DNA of 64,000 bases from a virus: the IMG/VR virus record IMGVR_UViG_3300030116_004255, positions 17,956-81,955 of that record; one strand, given 5' to 3'. The notes below the pieces were generated by a model. The model saw nothing but the letters and a program-made list of their open reading frames with translations, ran no database searches and was not told where the DNA came from. The translations under genes were made by a program, and so were the position numbers. This document shows, piece by piece, positions 11,401 to 19,624 of the stretch (position 1 is the stretch's first letter; each line of letters starts with the position of its first letter).

Positions 11401-12293
11401 GTTTTCTTTAGTTCGTTCATTTCATTTAAATATGAAGTAGCCCTAGTAGTTTTGTTTTCACTTGTAGTTTGTGGATCTGAAACATATTGGGTTCTTGATA
11501 AAGCTGATCCAAATAAATCTTTGTATGGATTACTACTTACAGTTGCTTGTCCAATATTTGCTTCTGCACCATACTTATTAGCTATTAACTCTACTGATTT
11601 TACAAACTCACTAGCGTCATACTGAGCAACTAAAGTTGTTGTGTTTATACCAGAAATATTAGGATCGTCACCACTTTGTCCTCTCACAATAATTGTGGAG
11701 GGATCACTTGTGTGTCCAGAAAATATAGCGCCTACCGGTCCAGCGTCAATGAAACCTTTATTATCTACTTTAAATTCAACATTTAAATCTTGACATACAT
11801 ACTTAATTGCTTTTATTGCTGATTCTGCATAATGTTTACCAGTATATTTTTTGCTGTCAGTTGGCTCTGTTATAGTACCTTTTCTAATAGGTCCCTGACC
11901 ACCAGATTCGTCCCTTAATAATCCTCTTGGTGTTCCTGTAAAATCTAATGTGTCCTCTAATGTTTTATTTTTATATGACCTAACACCAGTAGGACCACCT
12001 GTTTGAGCTATTGGCATACCTCTTGTGTCACTGTCACCTAAATAAGCAATCAAGCCCTGACCAGTTATTAAAACACTCTCGTCATCTCCTATTTCTAAAG
12101 AATAAACAATACCTGTGTATTCTGACGCTGATAGCAAAACACTATCAGAAAATTCTTGCACATTTAGATCTCCTGGAACTATAACTATATGTCCCCAAGC
12201 ATCTATTGTATTTATAACTGAGTTAGGTGTTATCTCTTTATTTAAAGACAAACTAAATTGTCCTGGAGCCATTAATTTTTCGGTGACAGACAT
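8439..12293 (-). CDS. Tail-tip/fibre protein with FN3 domains and C-terminal S74 chaperone
   Basis: This 1,284-residue protein has three zones. Residues 1 to about 430 look like a tail-tip or baseplate scaffold. About 440-690 contain fibronectin type III-like repeats (VKVTWNQPTNTDG, LSPNTYYEIGVQAVDLAG, TDTHYFRVTAVDSSGNESEPS). About 690-1145 are fibre-like beta repeats ending in a GNGN low-complexity run and a His/Asn-rich stretch. The last ~135 residues match the peptidase S74 intramolecular chaperone: SDERLKENI, FNWK, GFIAQEVKSAV, then a terminal coiled coil (LSAKIDVLEARIDELEG). In known fibres this domain drives trimer folding and is often cleaved off by itself. A host-recognition role is inferred. 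Confidence 0.85.
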   Translation of the reverse strand: MSVTEKLMAPGQFSLSLNKEITPNSVINTIDAWGHIVIVPGDLNVQEFSDSVLLSASEYTGIVYSLEIGDDESVLITGQGLIAYLGDSDTRGMPIAQTGGPTGVRSYKNKTLEDTLDFTGTPRGLLRDESGGQGPIRKGTITEPTDSKKYTGKHYAESAIKAIKYVCQDLNVEFKVDNKGFIDAGPVGAIFSGHTSDPSTIIVRGQSGDDPNISGINTTTLVAQYDASEFVKSVELIANKYGAEANIGQATVSSNPYKDLFGSALSRTQYVSDPQTTSENKTTRATSYLNEMNELKKTLNVSLEEYDISGDFTVGDKIFIFDPDIGFVDTEADRIEDGRSSLHETVYQGQILNPSKIRILGVTWPVKQGYGVFYRDKDGNYTELTDYVLWESGDVQLEIGDVAPTIGESLGMSGYTVDQTGSPDKSIPDQPVNSAGNNGIDTVAGVYSDGNGISKAFVKVTWNQPTNTDGSTITDGDYYRIRWRVVQDSDGNNIIDTNDNQATQYVYSAVEFDTREFIIYDLSPNTYYEIGVQAVDLAGFDSAYSTVSSIQTPADSGAPNKPDGFATIASNPLRVQFVHNLGQAKDSNGNAVSPVVNFTLAKDISHLNIYASTTTGFDLEYNSTTKKVTQTGFKIGELVATSAHIQNSIAAVGYIDLDNADTHYFRVTAVDSSGNESEPSDEQSGSADLVDSQNIANLAVTNALIANAAITDLKVADVSAGKVTAGTISGQTIILDASGDTGNDSIIKSSNYSTGSAGWSINSDGSAEFQNATIRGSLNASDITTGTLNASLLNTSFIQVSGAASDVNSNSTTIDGGKITADSITASQIASSTITTNQLNFTPFQDGDALTSGTLGGITIDSDNIRTTNYSSSQGFRIESDGDAFFNDVTARGTISGTVDTSLSGGSNGIIQSSTGANRVKIGAALGSAIDFIYSSGTRGIIEAVGTDIFRIYGYEIGDDIQIYAGGLSGQGDMELRAEGLTLSGSSTSNLTIYTPVSTALSLSGNTGNSGQVLKSNGNGMSWGNVETTSNFSNNSNGITINNSNGNINLSFGNNSTNISAGHNHPYGTGNGNGNGNGNSNLTNNNIDGNAHNHSGIHNTHNGLLSVSHVMNSTNPHGITGNNHNHSNYANQNYVNGQITQHRFDVSHSDERLKENITDITLGLDFINRLQPRDFNWKSSYLDNEYSDDNDEASKYKSLVGNTQQGFIAQEVKSAVFAETGSNNAFGGLKIGDITETDKSYTSDSDDFGRVDYTQFVGPLVKAVQQLSAKIDVLEARIDELEGA

Positions 12294-13528
12294 TAGGCTC
12301 TAACCAATCTGACAACTTCATAGACATTGTCTAAGTATTGATCTCTGATCTTGTCAGCAGTATCAATAGAAGTTGCAGATGTCCCATCAAATTCAAAGCC
12401 TATAAATGCTTTGAGTGTTGCAGTGTTGCTTGTGCTATTAATACCACCATTAGTTGTGTCAACATCAAAGTTGTTTGGTGATCCTAAAACAATTCTATTA
12501 CCTTCTGTATCGTTAGCTGTTGAGGTTGAATAACTTGTGTTATCAGTGTAAGCGATAGCAGTAGTTGGCTTTATATTGAATTGAGCAGAAGACCATTGTG
12601 ACGCAACTATTGAAAAGTGCCTAGCACCTCTTCTTAGTGTCACATCAAAAGTTAGTCTTTGATCACGATCAGTAGCGTCGTAATAACTTGTAAGTCTGAT
12701 TGTTGCTACTTCAGGTTCGTTTTTTAAAATCTTAATTGATCTCCAACCCTGCCACTCTGTAAAGCTCGTACCTCTTGAAACAGCAAATTCAGTTGCAGAT
12801 TTATAACCGTCACCATCATAAGTTTGTATAGTAAACCTAGTTTGTGCTGTGTTGTTATCAAAAGTCATTTTTACTAAACCATTTTCCAGTATGGTTGATG
12901 ACGGTGAGTTGTTAGGTGACTCTAGACCACATCTTAGTCTTGACACATCAGCAACATCGTCAGTGTATATCTTGCAAGAGTTCTTATAAAAATCGTCAGT
13001 ATCTATCAAATATTTAGCGTTGTATGATCTTATATCTGACGCATACCTTACTATCGTATTACCGTCTGCACCTACTCTTGTAAAGTTTGACGGTGTATTG
13101 CTATGGCTATGGTTATATGAGTCAACTGGTCCTGCATAAAACTGTGTTGTTGTAGAAGTAATAGAGTGATCATTTTCTATCAAACCACCAGAAAACTGGC
13201 TTTCAAATTCCAGTTCACCCATATTTCCTAAATAATCTAGATCTATATTGTATTCATATCCACCGATCATGACTCTGTTGGTACTAATACCAGCACCCAT
13301 AACTTTTACATATCCAGACATTGAACTATCCCCAGACCAAATAAAAGGAACTGTATAATATCCATTTGCACAAGCAAGTAATTCATCCCTTAAATACTTA
13401 ATAGTGTCTAAGCTACTATCAACAAAAACTCCATTTAAACTTAAAGAGTGTTCATTACCGCTTTTATTTTGAGTTAAAGATCCTGGTGAAGTAAAAGTTA
13501 ATCTACCTATTGTTATTGTATTAGACAT
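12293..13528 (-). CDS. Minor/distal tail protein
   Basis: This 411-residue protein follows the tape measure gene, the usual place of distal tail proteins. The N-terminus (ITIGRLTFTSPGSL, then FVDSSLDTIKYLRDELLACANGYYTVPFIWSGDSSMSGYV) fits a tail-tip adaptor that replaces a segment of a flat beta fold. The middle and C-terminus are beta-rich, with a possible carbohydrate-binding-like section. The start lies inside the 3' end of a 39-residue zinc-ribbon gene. Assignment rests on position and composition. Confidence 0.6.
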   Translation of the reverse strand: MSNTITIGRLTFTSPGSLTQNKSGNEHSLSLNGVFVDSSLDTIKYLRDELLACANGYYTVPFIWSGDSSMSGYVKVMGAGISTNRVMIGGYEYNIDLDYLGNMGELEFESQFSGGLIENDHSITSTTTQFYAGPVDSYNHSHSNTPSNFTRVGADGNTIVRYASDIRSYNAKYLIDTDDFYKNSCKIYTDDVADVSRLRCGLESPNNSPSSTILENGLVKMTFDNNTAQTRFTIQTYDGDGYKSATEFAVSRGTSFTEWQGWRSIKILKNEPEVATIRLTSYYDATDRDQRLTFDVTLRRGARHFSIVASQWSSAQFNIKPTTAIAYTDNTSYSTSTANDTEGNRIVLGSPNNFDVDTTNGGINSTSNTATLKAFIGFEFDGTSATSIDTADKIRDQYLDNVYEVVRLVRA

Positions 13529-13640
13529 TTCTTAACCTACACTTTGGACACACTTGATGATTACCCATTTGATAGAAGTAATCACTACAACCATCTTGTT
13601 GACAATAAATCATATTTTCTACCTGTTTATTGTCGATCAT
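13521..13640 (-). CDS. 39-residue zinc-ribbon peptide
   Basis: A short frame fills the gap between tape measure and distal tail genes. It begins MIDNKQVENMIYCQQ and carries Cys-x4-Cys followed by Cys-Pro-x-Cys (IYCQQDGCSDY, QVCPKCRLRNV), a small zinc ribbon. Its ATG overlaps the tape-measure stop (TAATG) and its stop overlaps the next gene start by eight bases. The coupling on both sides argues that it is translated. Function unknown. Confidence 0.6.
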   Translation of the reverse strand: MIDNKQVENMIYCQQDGCSDYFYQMGNHQVCPKCRLRNV

Positions 13641-16600
13641 TATCTACCTCTAATACCTGTTCCTATTAATCCTTCTCTATCGAGTTTGGACAATTCTTTT
13701 CTAATTGCGATTGCTGCTTTTCTTGCTTGCATTGGATCAGAAGGAACACCTGAAACATTTACATTTAAATTTTGTACGCTAATACTACTACCAGTTGTTT
13801 TACCTATTGGTGTTATATCAACTCCACCACCAGGTATTGCTCTTATCAACTCTGGTCCGTACTCACCAACTAGACCAATTCCAGCGCCCAAGAAACCACC
13901 GCCGTAATATCCTGGTATCCTACCGCCTTTGTAATTACCATAAATTGTTCCACTACCAGTAGTAAGTTTTATAGTTCTTTCTTGTCCAGTCACTCTTTCT
14001 AGATCTTGTTCTATTTGATCTAGTCCAGCATCAAATTGTGATTTATCAATATTGATTGTTATTGCTTCTTGCTCTATCTTTAAGTTCGTATTGAAATATT
14101 TTTCTGCTATTCCGTCAACTTCATTTGCAAAGTCTTGACCAAGAGTATCTGCAAGTTCTGATGTCGTATCAACTATTTTGTTTATAACATCATTGTCAAT
14201 ACCTACTACTTGTCCTAGTTTTTTAAATGTTTCAATAGCACCAGGTCCCATTTGTAGTAATTGAAATGCTTGATTTGCTAAACCAAATTGCTGTTGTGCT
14301 AAACGCATTTTTGCGTCTTCTATTTCTTCGTCTAGTTCACTTAATCTATTTGCTCTTGCGTTTTCAGCTTTATCCAACTCTTGCTCTGCTAATTGATATT
14401 CTGCAAGAGATATGGTGCCTTCTTCGTAAGCAAGTTTTAAGAAATCTCTTTTATCTGTGGCGTCCTGTATAGCTTTATTTTGTGCTGCTGTATTACCTTT
14501 AAGTAATTCTGTTTGTTCCGATATAAGTTCGTTTAAGTTCTTTTCAGCTTTTGCTCTACTTCTTTGAGCATTAAATACACCAAATTGAGAACCAAATGCT
14601 GAATTAATTTCATTTGTAGCCTCACCAACAGATTGTTTAATTAGATCTAAAAAGTCAATCATTGTTCCTTTAAATTCCATTTCTAAATTTGGATAACCCT
14701 GTTGTATACCCTCTACAAAACCTAACATTAAGAAATTACCAAGTTCTTTTGTGACTCTTGATGGTGATCCGAATCCACCCTCTTCTTCTATAACTTTGAT
14801 AGTATTATCAAAAACTTTTCTCATTGTTTTGTATAATTCTGGTGATTCTTCCCTGATACCCTCGATCATACCGCCAATAGTATTACGGCCTAATTCTGTC
14901 ATTTTATCTACGGCCTCTTCACTTACACCATCAACACTGTCAAATAATGCGTCTTTTAATTCGTTAGAGGTAGATAGGTTTGCACCTTCAAGCATTACTT
15001 CAAATAGATTTAATTGATCAGCATCGTTTAATAAGTTTTGTATAACTTGTGCATATTCAGGTCCTAGAGATGAAAACAATAATGCTGCGTCGTCAAAGCC
15101 CTCTTGGACTAAGAAATCAATTTGTTGTTCAAATATTTCTTTAAGTCTTATTTTGTCAGCTAAATTTTTATTTATTTCTTCAGCAGACATTTGGGCTAAT
15201 TCCCCAACACCGTCTAAAGTATTAAATAAACCTTCAGCACCAGCTCTAGCTTGTTCTGCAATTCTTTCAAAAATATTTTCACTATTTTTAACTTCGTCAA
15301 ATAGACTTGAATAACTATCTTCCGCGTCACCATTTAAACGAATTTGTTCCATTGTTTGACGGATCATAGTCTCTTGTGCAGGGAACATAACTTCGGTTAT
15401 ACCAAGCTGTTCCATAGCTTGTATTCTTAGTGTTCTTTCTTTTTCGTCATTGTAAGCCTTTACAACTTGTCTATTTTTTTCAATAGGTCCTAATATTCCA
15501 TTGTAAAAACTTACTAGTTCTTGATTTTGAGTGACCATCATTGCTCGTTCTTTTGGACTCATCATTAAGAAATCAAACAAGACAGATTTATCTATATAGT
15601 CGTCCTCGTACCCAGCCGTAATGTCTTCAATAAAGGCCTCGACACCTTCTCTTGTTTTTGTGACTGTGTTATCAAACCCCTCTATAAAACCACTTTCTAA
15701 TAGTTTATAACCTTTGCTTGATCCTGGACCGCTAGCTAAAAAGTTATTTATATCACCCATAGCTGCTACAAATTGTTGTTCATTTAATATTTGATCTACA
15801 AATGCTTCCCAACCGTTTGTATCGCCAGCAATAGCAAAAATTGTTTTTTCAAGAAAAGCATCTTTATCAAAACCCTCTGGTGCTTTTTCTAAGGCCTCTT
15901 GAAACTCCGCGCTGTTAAACAACATTGCTTGTACACCCTGAGCATCTGGTCCATCAATACCTGAAAACGCTTCTAATGTACGCCTCATCATTTCTAGCTC
16001 ACCTGTGGCTGCTGCTGATCTTGCACCTATAATTCCAAGAGTTGTTCCTAGTAATACAAAGAACCCTGCTGGACCACTAACTAATCCCATAGCTATGGCT
16101 TGTACTCTTTGTAGCTGTGCGCCAAAAATAGCTAATGCTAATGTCAAAGATCCAAGAGCTACTTTCAAAAATCCCATTGCGTTTTCTGACTCAACTATTC
16201 CTAATAAAAAGTTTTGTACAAACCTGTTAGCATCTTTAAGAGTTGGTACTAATTGATCTCCAATTTGTACTTGTAATTCGTTAAATATGTTTTTAGTTAT
16301 TTGTAATTGTGATTCTAAAGTTGCATATTTCTTTAAGGCCTCTTCTGTTGCTGCTGTGTTCTCTATCATTGCTTTTGTAGCTAGATCTAGAGTTTCGCCA
16401 ACCAAACCACCTGCTTCAGCAAGACCAAGAAGTGCAAGCATTGTTCTACGCTGTGACAGGCCTAGCTTATCTAATAATCCAACTACATCTGTACCACTAT
16501 CATTTAAAGCACCTAATCCTTCAATAAAGGCCTGTACTGCTCTTGCAGGATCGTCTTGGAAAAATGCGGAAAAAGCCTCAGTGACAGATCCACCAAAGTC

Positions 16601-17386
16601 AGAAAAATCTTGTGTTCCGTTAGCTGCTATTTGTGCAAATAACTGTACTTCGTCACCAGCAGATATTACAGAAGAGTTAATACTTTGAAATACACGAGCA
16701 ACCGCAGTACCACCAGCCTGAGCAGGAACACCGATTGCTTGTAAAGCTGTTGCAAATGCTAACGCATCTTCAGTACCAGCACCTACCTGAGCTGCGGCCT
16801 GTTGGATACGCAAAACAGTAGTCATAATTTCTGACTCTGTTGCAGCAAAGTTGTTTCCTAGATCTACAATTACAGAAGCTATATTTGAAAAAGTTTCGCC
16901 ATTTGTTTGTGCAATAGCATCTAACCTAGCAAGACCTAGTGCTGCGTTTTCAACTGTTAAGTTAGTTGTGACAGCTAATTGAGATACAACTTGAATAAAT
17001 GATGGTAAGTTTTCTACCGCTACACCTAACTGTCCACCAAGCTCACCAATTCTATTTAAGTCGTCAGTGCTGACTGGTGATATTGTAGATAATTCTTTTA
17101 CAGATTCAGCTAAGGCATCAAATTGTTCTTCAGTAGCCTCTACTGTTTTTCTAATACCAGCAAAGCTAGCTTCAAAAGCTATAGCAGATTGAGCAGCTTT
17201 AAAAAATTCAATAGTGATTGCGCCGATACCGATCATTGCAGCAGAGGCAGCTTTCGCAGCTTGGGCTGCTACCATTTGTTGCTTTTGTGCAGTTTTCTCT
17301 ACTACATCATCAACATCTTTTTTAAGTTCAACAAAGCCCTTTTGTTCTATGGGGGTATATACATTAATTACTGCTGGTCTGGTCAT
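13640..17386 (-). CDS. Tail tape measure protein
   Basis: At 1,248 residues this is the expected very long gene just after the tail assembly chaperones. It is Ala/Gln-rich and helical, and contains the TP901-type core (SPVSTDDLNRIGELGGQLGVAVENL..., ALGLARLDAIAQTNGE). There are hydrophobic stretches around residues 400-460 (FLKVALGSLTLALAIFGAQL, GPAGFFVLLGTTLGII) and long coiled coils later (AEKNLNELISEQTELLKGN). Family knowledge: it sets tail length and is ejected with the DNA. The C-terminus ends in a Gly-rich segment (GGGFLGAGIGLVGEYGPELI) seen in many tape measures. Confidence 0.92.
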   Translation of the reverse strand: MTRPAVINVYTPIEQKGFVELKKDVDDVVEKTAQKQQMVAAQAAKAASAAMIGIGAITIEFFKAAQSAIAFEASFAGIRKTVEATEEQFDALAESVKELSTISPVSTDDLNRIGELGGQLGVAVENLPSFIQVVSQLAVTTNLTVENAALGLARLDAIAQTNGETFSNIASVIVDLGNNFAATESEIMTTVLRIQQAAAQVGAGTEDALAFATALQAIGVPAQAGGTAVARVFQSINSSVISAGDEVQLFAQIAANGTQDFSDFGGSVTEAFSAFFQDDPARAVQAFIEGLGALNDSGTDVVGLLDKLGLSQRRTMLALLGLAEAGGLVGETLDLATKAMIENTAATEEALKKYATLESQLQITKNIFNELQVQIGDQLVPTLKDANRFVQNFLLGIVESENAMGFLKVALGSLTLALAIFGAQLQRVQAIAMGLVSGPAGFFVLLGTTLGIIGARSAAATGELEMMRRTLEAFSGIDGPDAQGVQAMLFNSAEFQEALEKAPEGFDKDAFLEKTIFAIAGDTNGWEAFVDQILNEQQFVAAMGDINNFLASGPGSSKGYKLLESGFIEGFDNTVTKTREGVEAFIEDITAGYEDDYIDKSVLFDFLMMSPKERAMMVTQNQELVSFYNGILGPIEKNRQVVKAYNDEKERTLRIQAMEQLGITEVMFPAQETMIRQTMEQIRLNGDAEDSYSSLFDEVKNSENIFERIAEQARAGAEGLFNTLDGVGELAQMSAEEINKNLADKIRLKEIFEQQIDFLVQEGFDDAALLFSSLGPEYAQVIQNLLNDADQLNLFEVMLEGANLSTSNELKDALFDSVDGVSEEAVDKMTELGRNTIGGMIEGIREESPELYKTMRKVFDNTIKVIEEEGGFGSPSRVTKELGNFLMLGFVEGIQQGYPNLEMEFKGTMIDFLDLIKQSVGEATNEINSAFGSQFGVFNAQRSRAKAEKNLNELISEQTELLKGNTAAQNKAIQDATDKRDFLKLAYEEGTISLAEYQLAEQELDKAENARANRLSELDEEIEDAKMRLAQQQFGLANQAFQLLQMGPGAIETFKKLGQVVGIDNDVINKIVDTTSELADTLGQDFANEVDGIAEKYFNTNLKIEQEAITINIDKSQFDAGLDQIEQDLERVTGQERTIKLTTGSGTIYGNYKGGRIPGYYGGGFLGAGIGLVGEYGPELIRAIPGGGVDITPIGKTTGSSISVQNLNVNVSGVPSDPMQARKAAIAIRKELSKLDREGLIGTGIRGR

Positions 17387-17714
17387 AGTCTTCCTTAACT
17401 ACTCTTTTTTGATCTTCCAAAAGTTGATCAACAGAAGTAGGAACACGATTTCTATTTCTACCCATTCTGCGATCAAGCTCTTCTTTATACCAGCCTGGTG
17501 GTGGATCATCGCCTTCAGCTTCTTTACTGTTAGAGAGTTCTTCCATAGCAGGCCTAAAGAAGTTTGATTGTTCTAAGGGCATTTTACCAAGTAATCTATA
17601 AAATTTGCGCCATTCAACTTCTAGGGGTTCATGTAGATTATAAAATCTGAGAAAGTCAGATTCCACATCAGACCATCGATCTACTATGTCAATGATCTTG
17701 TATGTTATTTTGGG
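17364..17714 (-). CDS. Tail assembly chaperone, frameshifted (T) part
   Basis: The frame is open from the slippery site to the stop at 17364. It continues without stop through ITYKIIDIVDRWSDVESDFLRF into a charged domain (VEWRKFYRLLGKMP, PPPGWYKEELDRRMG). It has no convincing start of its own (only a GTG at 17666 with no clear ribosome site). By analogy with lambda gpG/gpGT it is made as a fusion to the upstream chaperone by -1 frameshifting, and would bind both tape measure and tail tube proteins. The 3' end overlaps the tape measure gene by 23 bases. Confidence 0.8.
   Translation of the reverse strand, partial: PKITYKIIDIVDRWSDVESDFLRFYNLHEPLEVEWRKFYRLLGKMPLEQSNFFRPAMEELSNSKEAEGDDPPPGWYKEELDRRMGRNRNRVPTSVDQLLEDQKRVVKEDYDQTSSN
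17705..17714 (-). other. Programmed -1 frameshift site CCCAAAA
   Basis: On the minus strand the end of the first chaperone reads TCC CCA AAA TAA. The heptamer C-CCA-AAA (plus-strand 17708-17714) is a canonical X-XXY-YYZ slippery sequence directly before the stop. Slipping one base back gives CCC AAA ATA, which continues in the frame of the second chaperone with no stop. Frame, position and gene context all match the known tail-chaperone frameshift. Confidence 0.85.
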
Positions 17715-18058
17715 GAATCAGCGTCATCCTCATCAGTTGGCAGTTCTTGATCTTGGACTACATCTGCGCCTAGGCCATATTGTTCCATTAGCCAAGCTGA
17801 TATTTCTTGTAGGGTTTTGAAATCGACTTCTTTTTCTAGTGCGACTAAATTTTCAAGACCGAAAATTGAACTAAACCATTGTTTTAAATTTGAGGCTGCT
17901 AGCGAGCCATCGTCATTCATCCAAGTCATTTGATCTAAAACAACTTTGGCTGATAAGAATGGTGGAAAGTTATATTCTTTTCCATTTACCTTAACCACTA
18001 TTGGTTCGGTATTACTCGCTTCTTTAGCAGCATCAAAATCTTTAAAACGCTTACTCAT
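17705..18058 (-). CDS. Tail assembly chaperone (G product)
   Basis: This 117-residue protein lies between tail tube and tape measure, the standard slot of the G-type chaperone. It shows VVKVNGKEYNFPPFLSAKVVLDQM and an acidic C-terminus (DQELPTDEDDADSPK) that ends in the slippery codons. A fraction of ribosomes is expected to continue into the downstream frame. By family knowledge, G and GT coat the tape measure during tail assembly. Confidence 0.82.
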   Translation of the reverse strand: MSKRFKDFDAAKEASNTEPIVVKVNGKEYNFPPFLSAKVVLDQMTWMNDDGSLAASNLKQWFSSIFGLENLVALEKEVDFKTLQEISAWLMEQYGLGADVVQDQELPTDEDDADSPK

Positions 18059-18085
18059 TGTATCCTCCCATCTTAATTAAGCATT

Positions 18086-18742
18086 TTAGTTGACGGAACC
18101 TTCAGTTGTACTGTTGGTGTTGTCAACAATTCTAAACAGATTGTTCTTACCGTCAGTAGTTCCTACTGCGGTTGATGAGCTATCTGGTACTAATATTTTA
18201 AACTCAACAGCAATAAGCACTTTTTGAGGTGCTTTTTGGTGAGCCATAGAAAAAGCTCCAACATTGACAGCACGAGGGATCTGTATGTGACGGATAGCGC
18301 CACTTGGACCACTTGTGACCAACAATAAGGCTTTTTCACCAAAAGTAGTTGTTGCAGGTGGAACTAATGAATCATAACCAGTTCCATAAGTTGCATCGTT
18401 TTCACTTAATTGTGAAGATGTACCACCAAAAGCAACATTTAAATTTGCTAAACTAGCTTGTGCTAGAGTACCAGTTAGTCGAACTTCTTGTGCAGTCTTT
18501 ACAGACTTAATAGGATCAATTTCTTCTGCGACCATAATGTCTTCAAAAGTCTTGTCATATTCAAGAGTCCAGCCATCTTCAGAGTATCCTATGTCGCCCC
18601 AGGAAGAGCTATTGTCTGCCCATTCAGTAGCAGTTGTACTGTCTGCGCCTGGAAATGCTGTTCCTTTATCTGCTGTATATAGAACACCTGTACCAATAAG
18701 AACATCGGATATAGTACCTGATGTATTATATGTTGTTGGCAT
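18086..18742 (-). CDS. Major tail tube protein
   Basis: This 218-residue beta-rich protein lies directly upstream of the tail chaperones. Features fit a tail tube subunit: DVLIGTGVLYTADKG near the N-terminus, SEDGWTLEYDKTFEDIMVAEEIDPIKSV (the typical inner strand and loop) and TAQEVRLTGTLAQASLANL. The C-terminal part (IPRAVNVGAFSMAHQKAPQKVLIAVEFKILVPD) completes the tube fold. It polymerises around the tape measure. An AGGAGAATAT ribosome site precedes the ATG. Confidence 0.85.
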   Translation of the reverse strand: MPTTYNTSGTISDVLIGTGVLYTADKGTAFPGADSTTATEWADNSSSWGDIGYSEDGWTLEYDKTFEDIMVAEEIDPIKSVKTAQEVRLTGTLAQASLANLNVAFGGTSSQLSENDATYGTGYDSLVPPATTTFGEKALLLVTSGPSGAIRHIQIPRAVNVGAFSMAHQKAPQKVLIAVEFKILVPDSSSTAVGTTDGKNNLFRIVDNTNSTTEGSVN

Positions 18743-18789
18743 ATATTCTCCTAACTTAACTTATACTTTTAATATGTTTGCAAACATAT

Positions 18790-19098
18790 CTATTCTTCCT
18801 CAGAGAACCAATCCTCTTCGGAAACAGTGTCATCTACCTCATCGCTAGATTTATCGTCATTGTCTTCTGATAAAACAGTCTGACTGACTTCTTTGACTTC
18901 CCAATCTGATCCTTCTTCAATGAATTTAGGTATCCCTAGAGTACCGTTCCATTGACGACCAGTTGACTCTTTAAGTCTTTTCCAATCAGTCCCATTAACT
19001 TCTGTCCACTCATCTTTCGTAAATGTCAACCCAGTAATTTCATCACCGATTGTCCCTGCTGGGTACAAAGGGTTAACTTTTATTTTTACTTTAGCCAT
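18790..19098 (-). CDS. Acidic neck/tail-module protein, function unknown
   Basis: This 102-residue protein has a basic N-terminus (MAKVKIKVNPLYPAG) and a long acidic tail (EDNDDKSSDEVDDTVSEEDWFSEEE). It lies between the tail terminator and tail tube genes. The PAG-x5-E...LTFTKDEWTEV segment is reminiscent of small phage proteins found beside tail tubes. No function can be assigned. Confidence 0.5.
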   Translation of the reverse strand: MAKVKIKVNPLYPAGTIGDEITGLTFTKDEWTEVNGTDWKRLKESTGRQWNGTLGIPKFIEEGSDWEVKEVSQTVLSEDNDDKSSDEVDDTVSEEDWFSEEE

Positions 19099-19144
19099 AA
19101 TTTACTCCTGAGATTATATTAGAGGATTTTTTTGCAGATTAGTG

Positions 19145-19624
19145 TTATTCAGTATATCGATAAGTCATTGCAACACTGATTTGGAATTGTGCTACTTGTA
19201 TATCTCTTTGTTCTACTCTTGTAGGGGCTACTTGTACTTCAAAATCGTAAATGAGAGCTTTAACTCCAGATCCAGTTGTGACTTCTATTTGTCCCTCAGT
19301 AAAGGCCTCTTTAAATATTATCTGTGCAATATTACTAGCAGTAGTAAAGTCTGGTTCTGATTTAGTACCATCACTACCCCATCTACCTGCATATACGATC
19401 ATTGTCATGTCAGCTATATTGACTGCTGATTGAGAAGCTGGATCTAATAAAGAATTTCCGTTATTTGTTATAACAATAAAAGGTAATGTAGGACTACTAG
19501 GTAATCTAGTAGATATTCTTGTTGACACCTCGTCTGTTATGCTTGTTTTACTTAAAAGCCACGCCCTTAATACAATTTCAGGATCAGGTGGCATATTTGC
19601 GTTATCATTTATTCCAAAACCCAT
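19145..19624 (-). CDS. Tail terminator / tail completion protein
   Basis: This 159-residue protein opens after a short leader with DPEIVLRAWLLSKTSITDEV and RLPSSPTLPFIVI. That pattern is common in tail-terminator proteins (DUF3168/gpU-like), which cap the tail tube and join it to the head. The order head stopper, gp10-like, terminator, tail tube supports the call. Its ATG overlaps the upstream stop (TAATG). Confidence 0.7.
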   Translation of the reverse strand: MGFGINDNANMPPDPEIVLRAWLLSKTSITDEVSTRISTRLPSSPTLPFIVITNNGNSLLDPASQSAVNIADMTMIVYAGRWGSDGTKSEPDFTTASNIAQIIFKEAFTEGQIEVTTGSGVKALIYDFEVQVAPTRVEQRDIQVAQFQISVAMTYRYTE

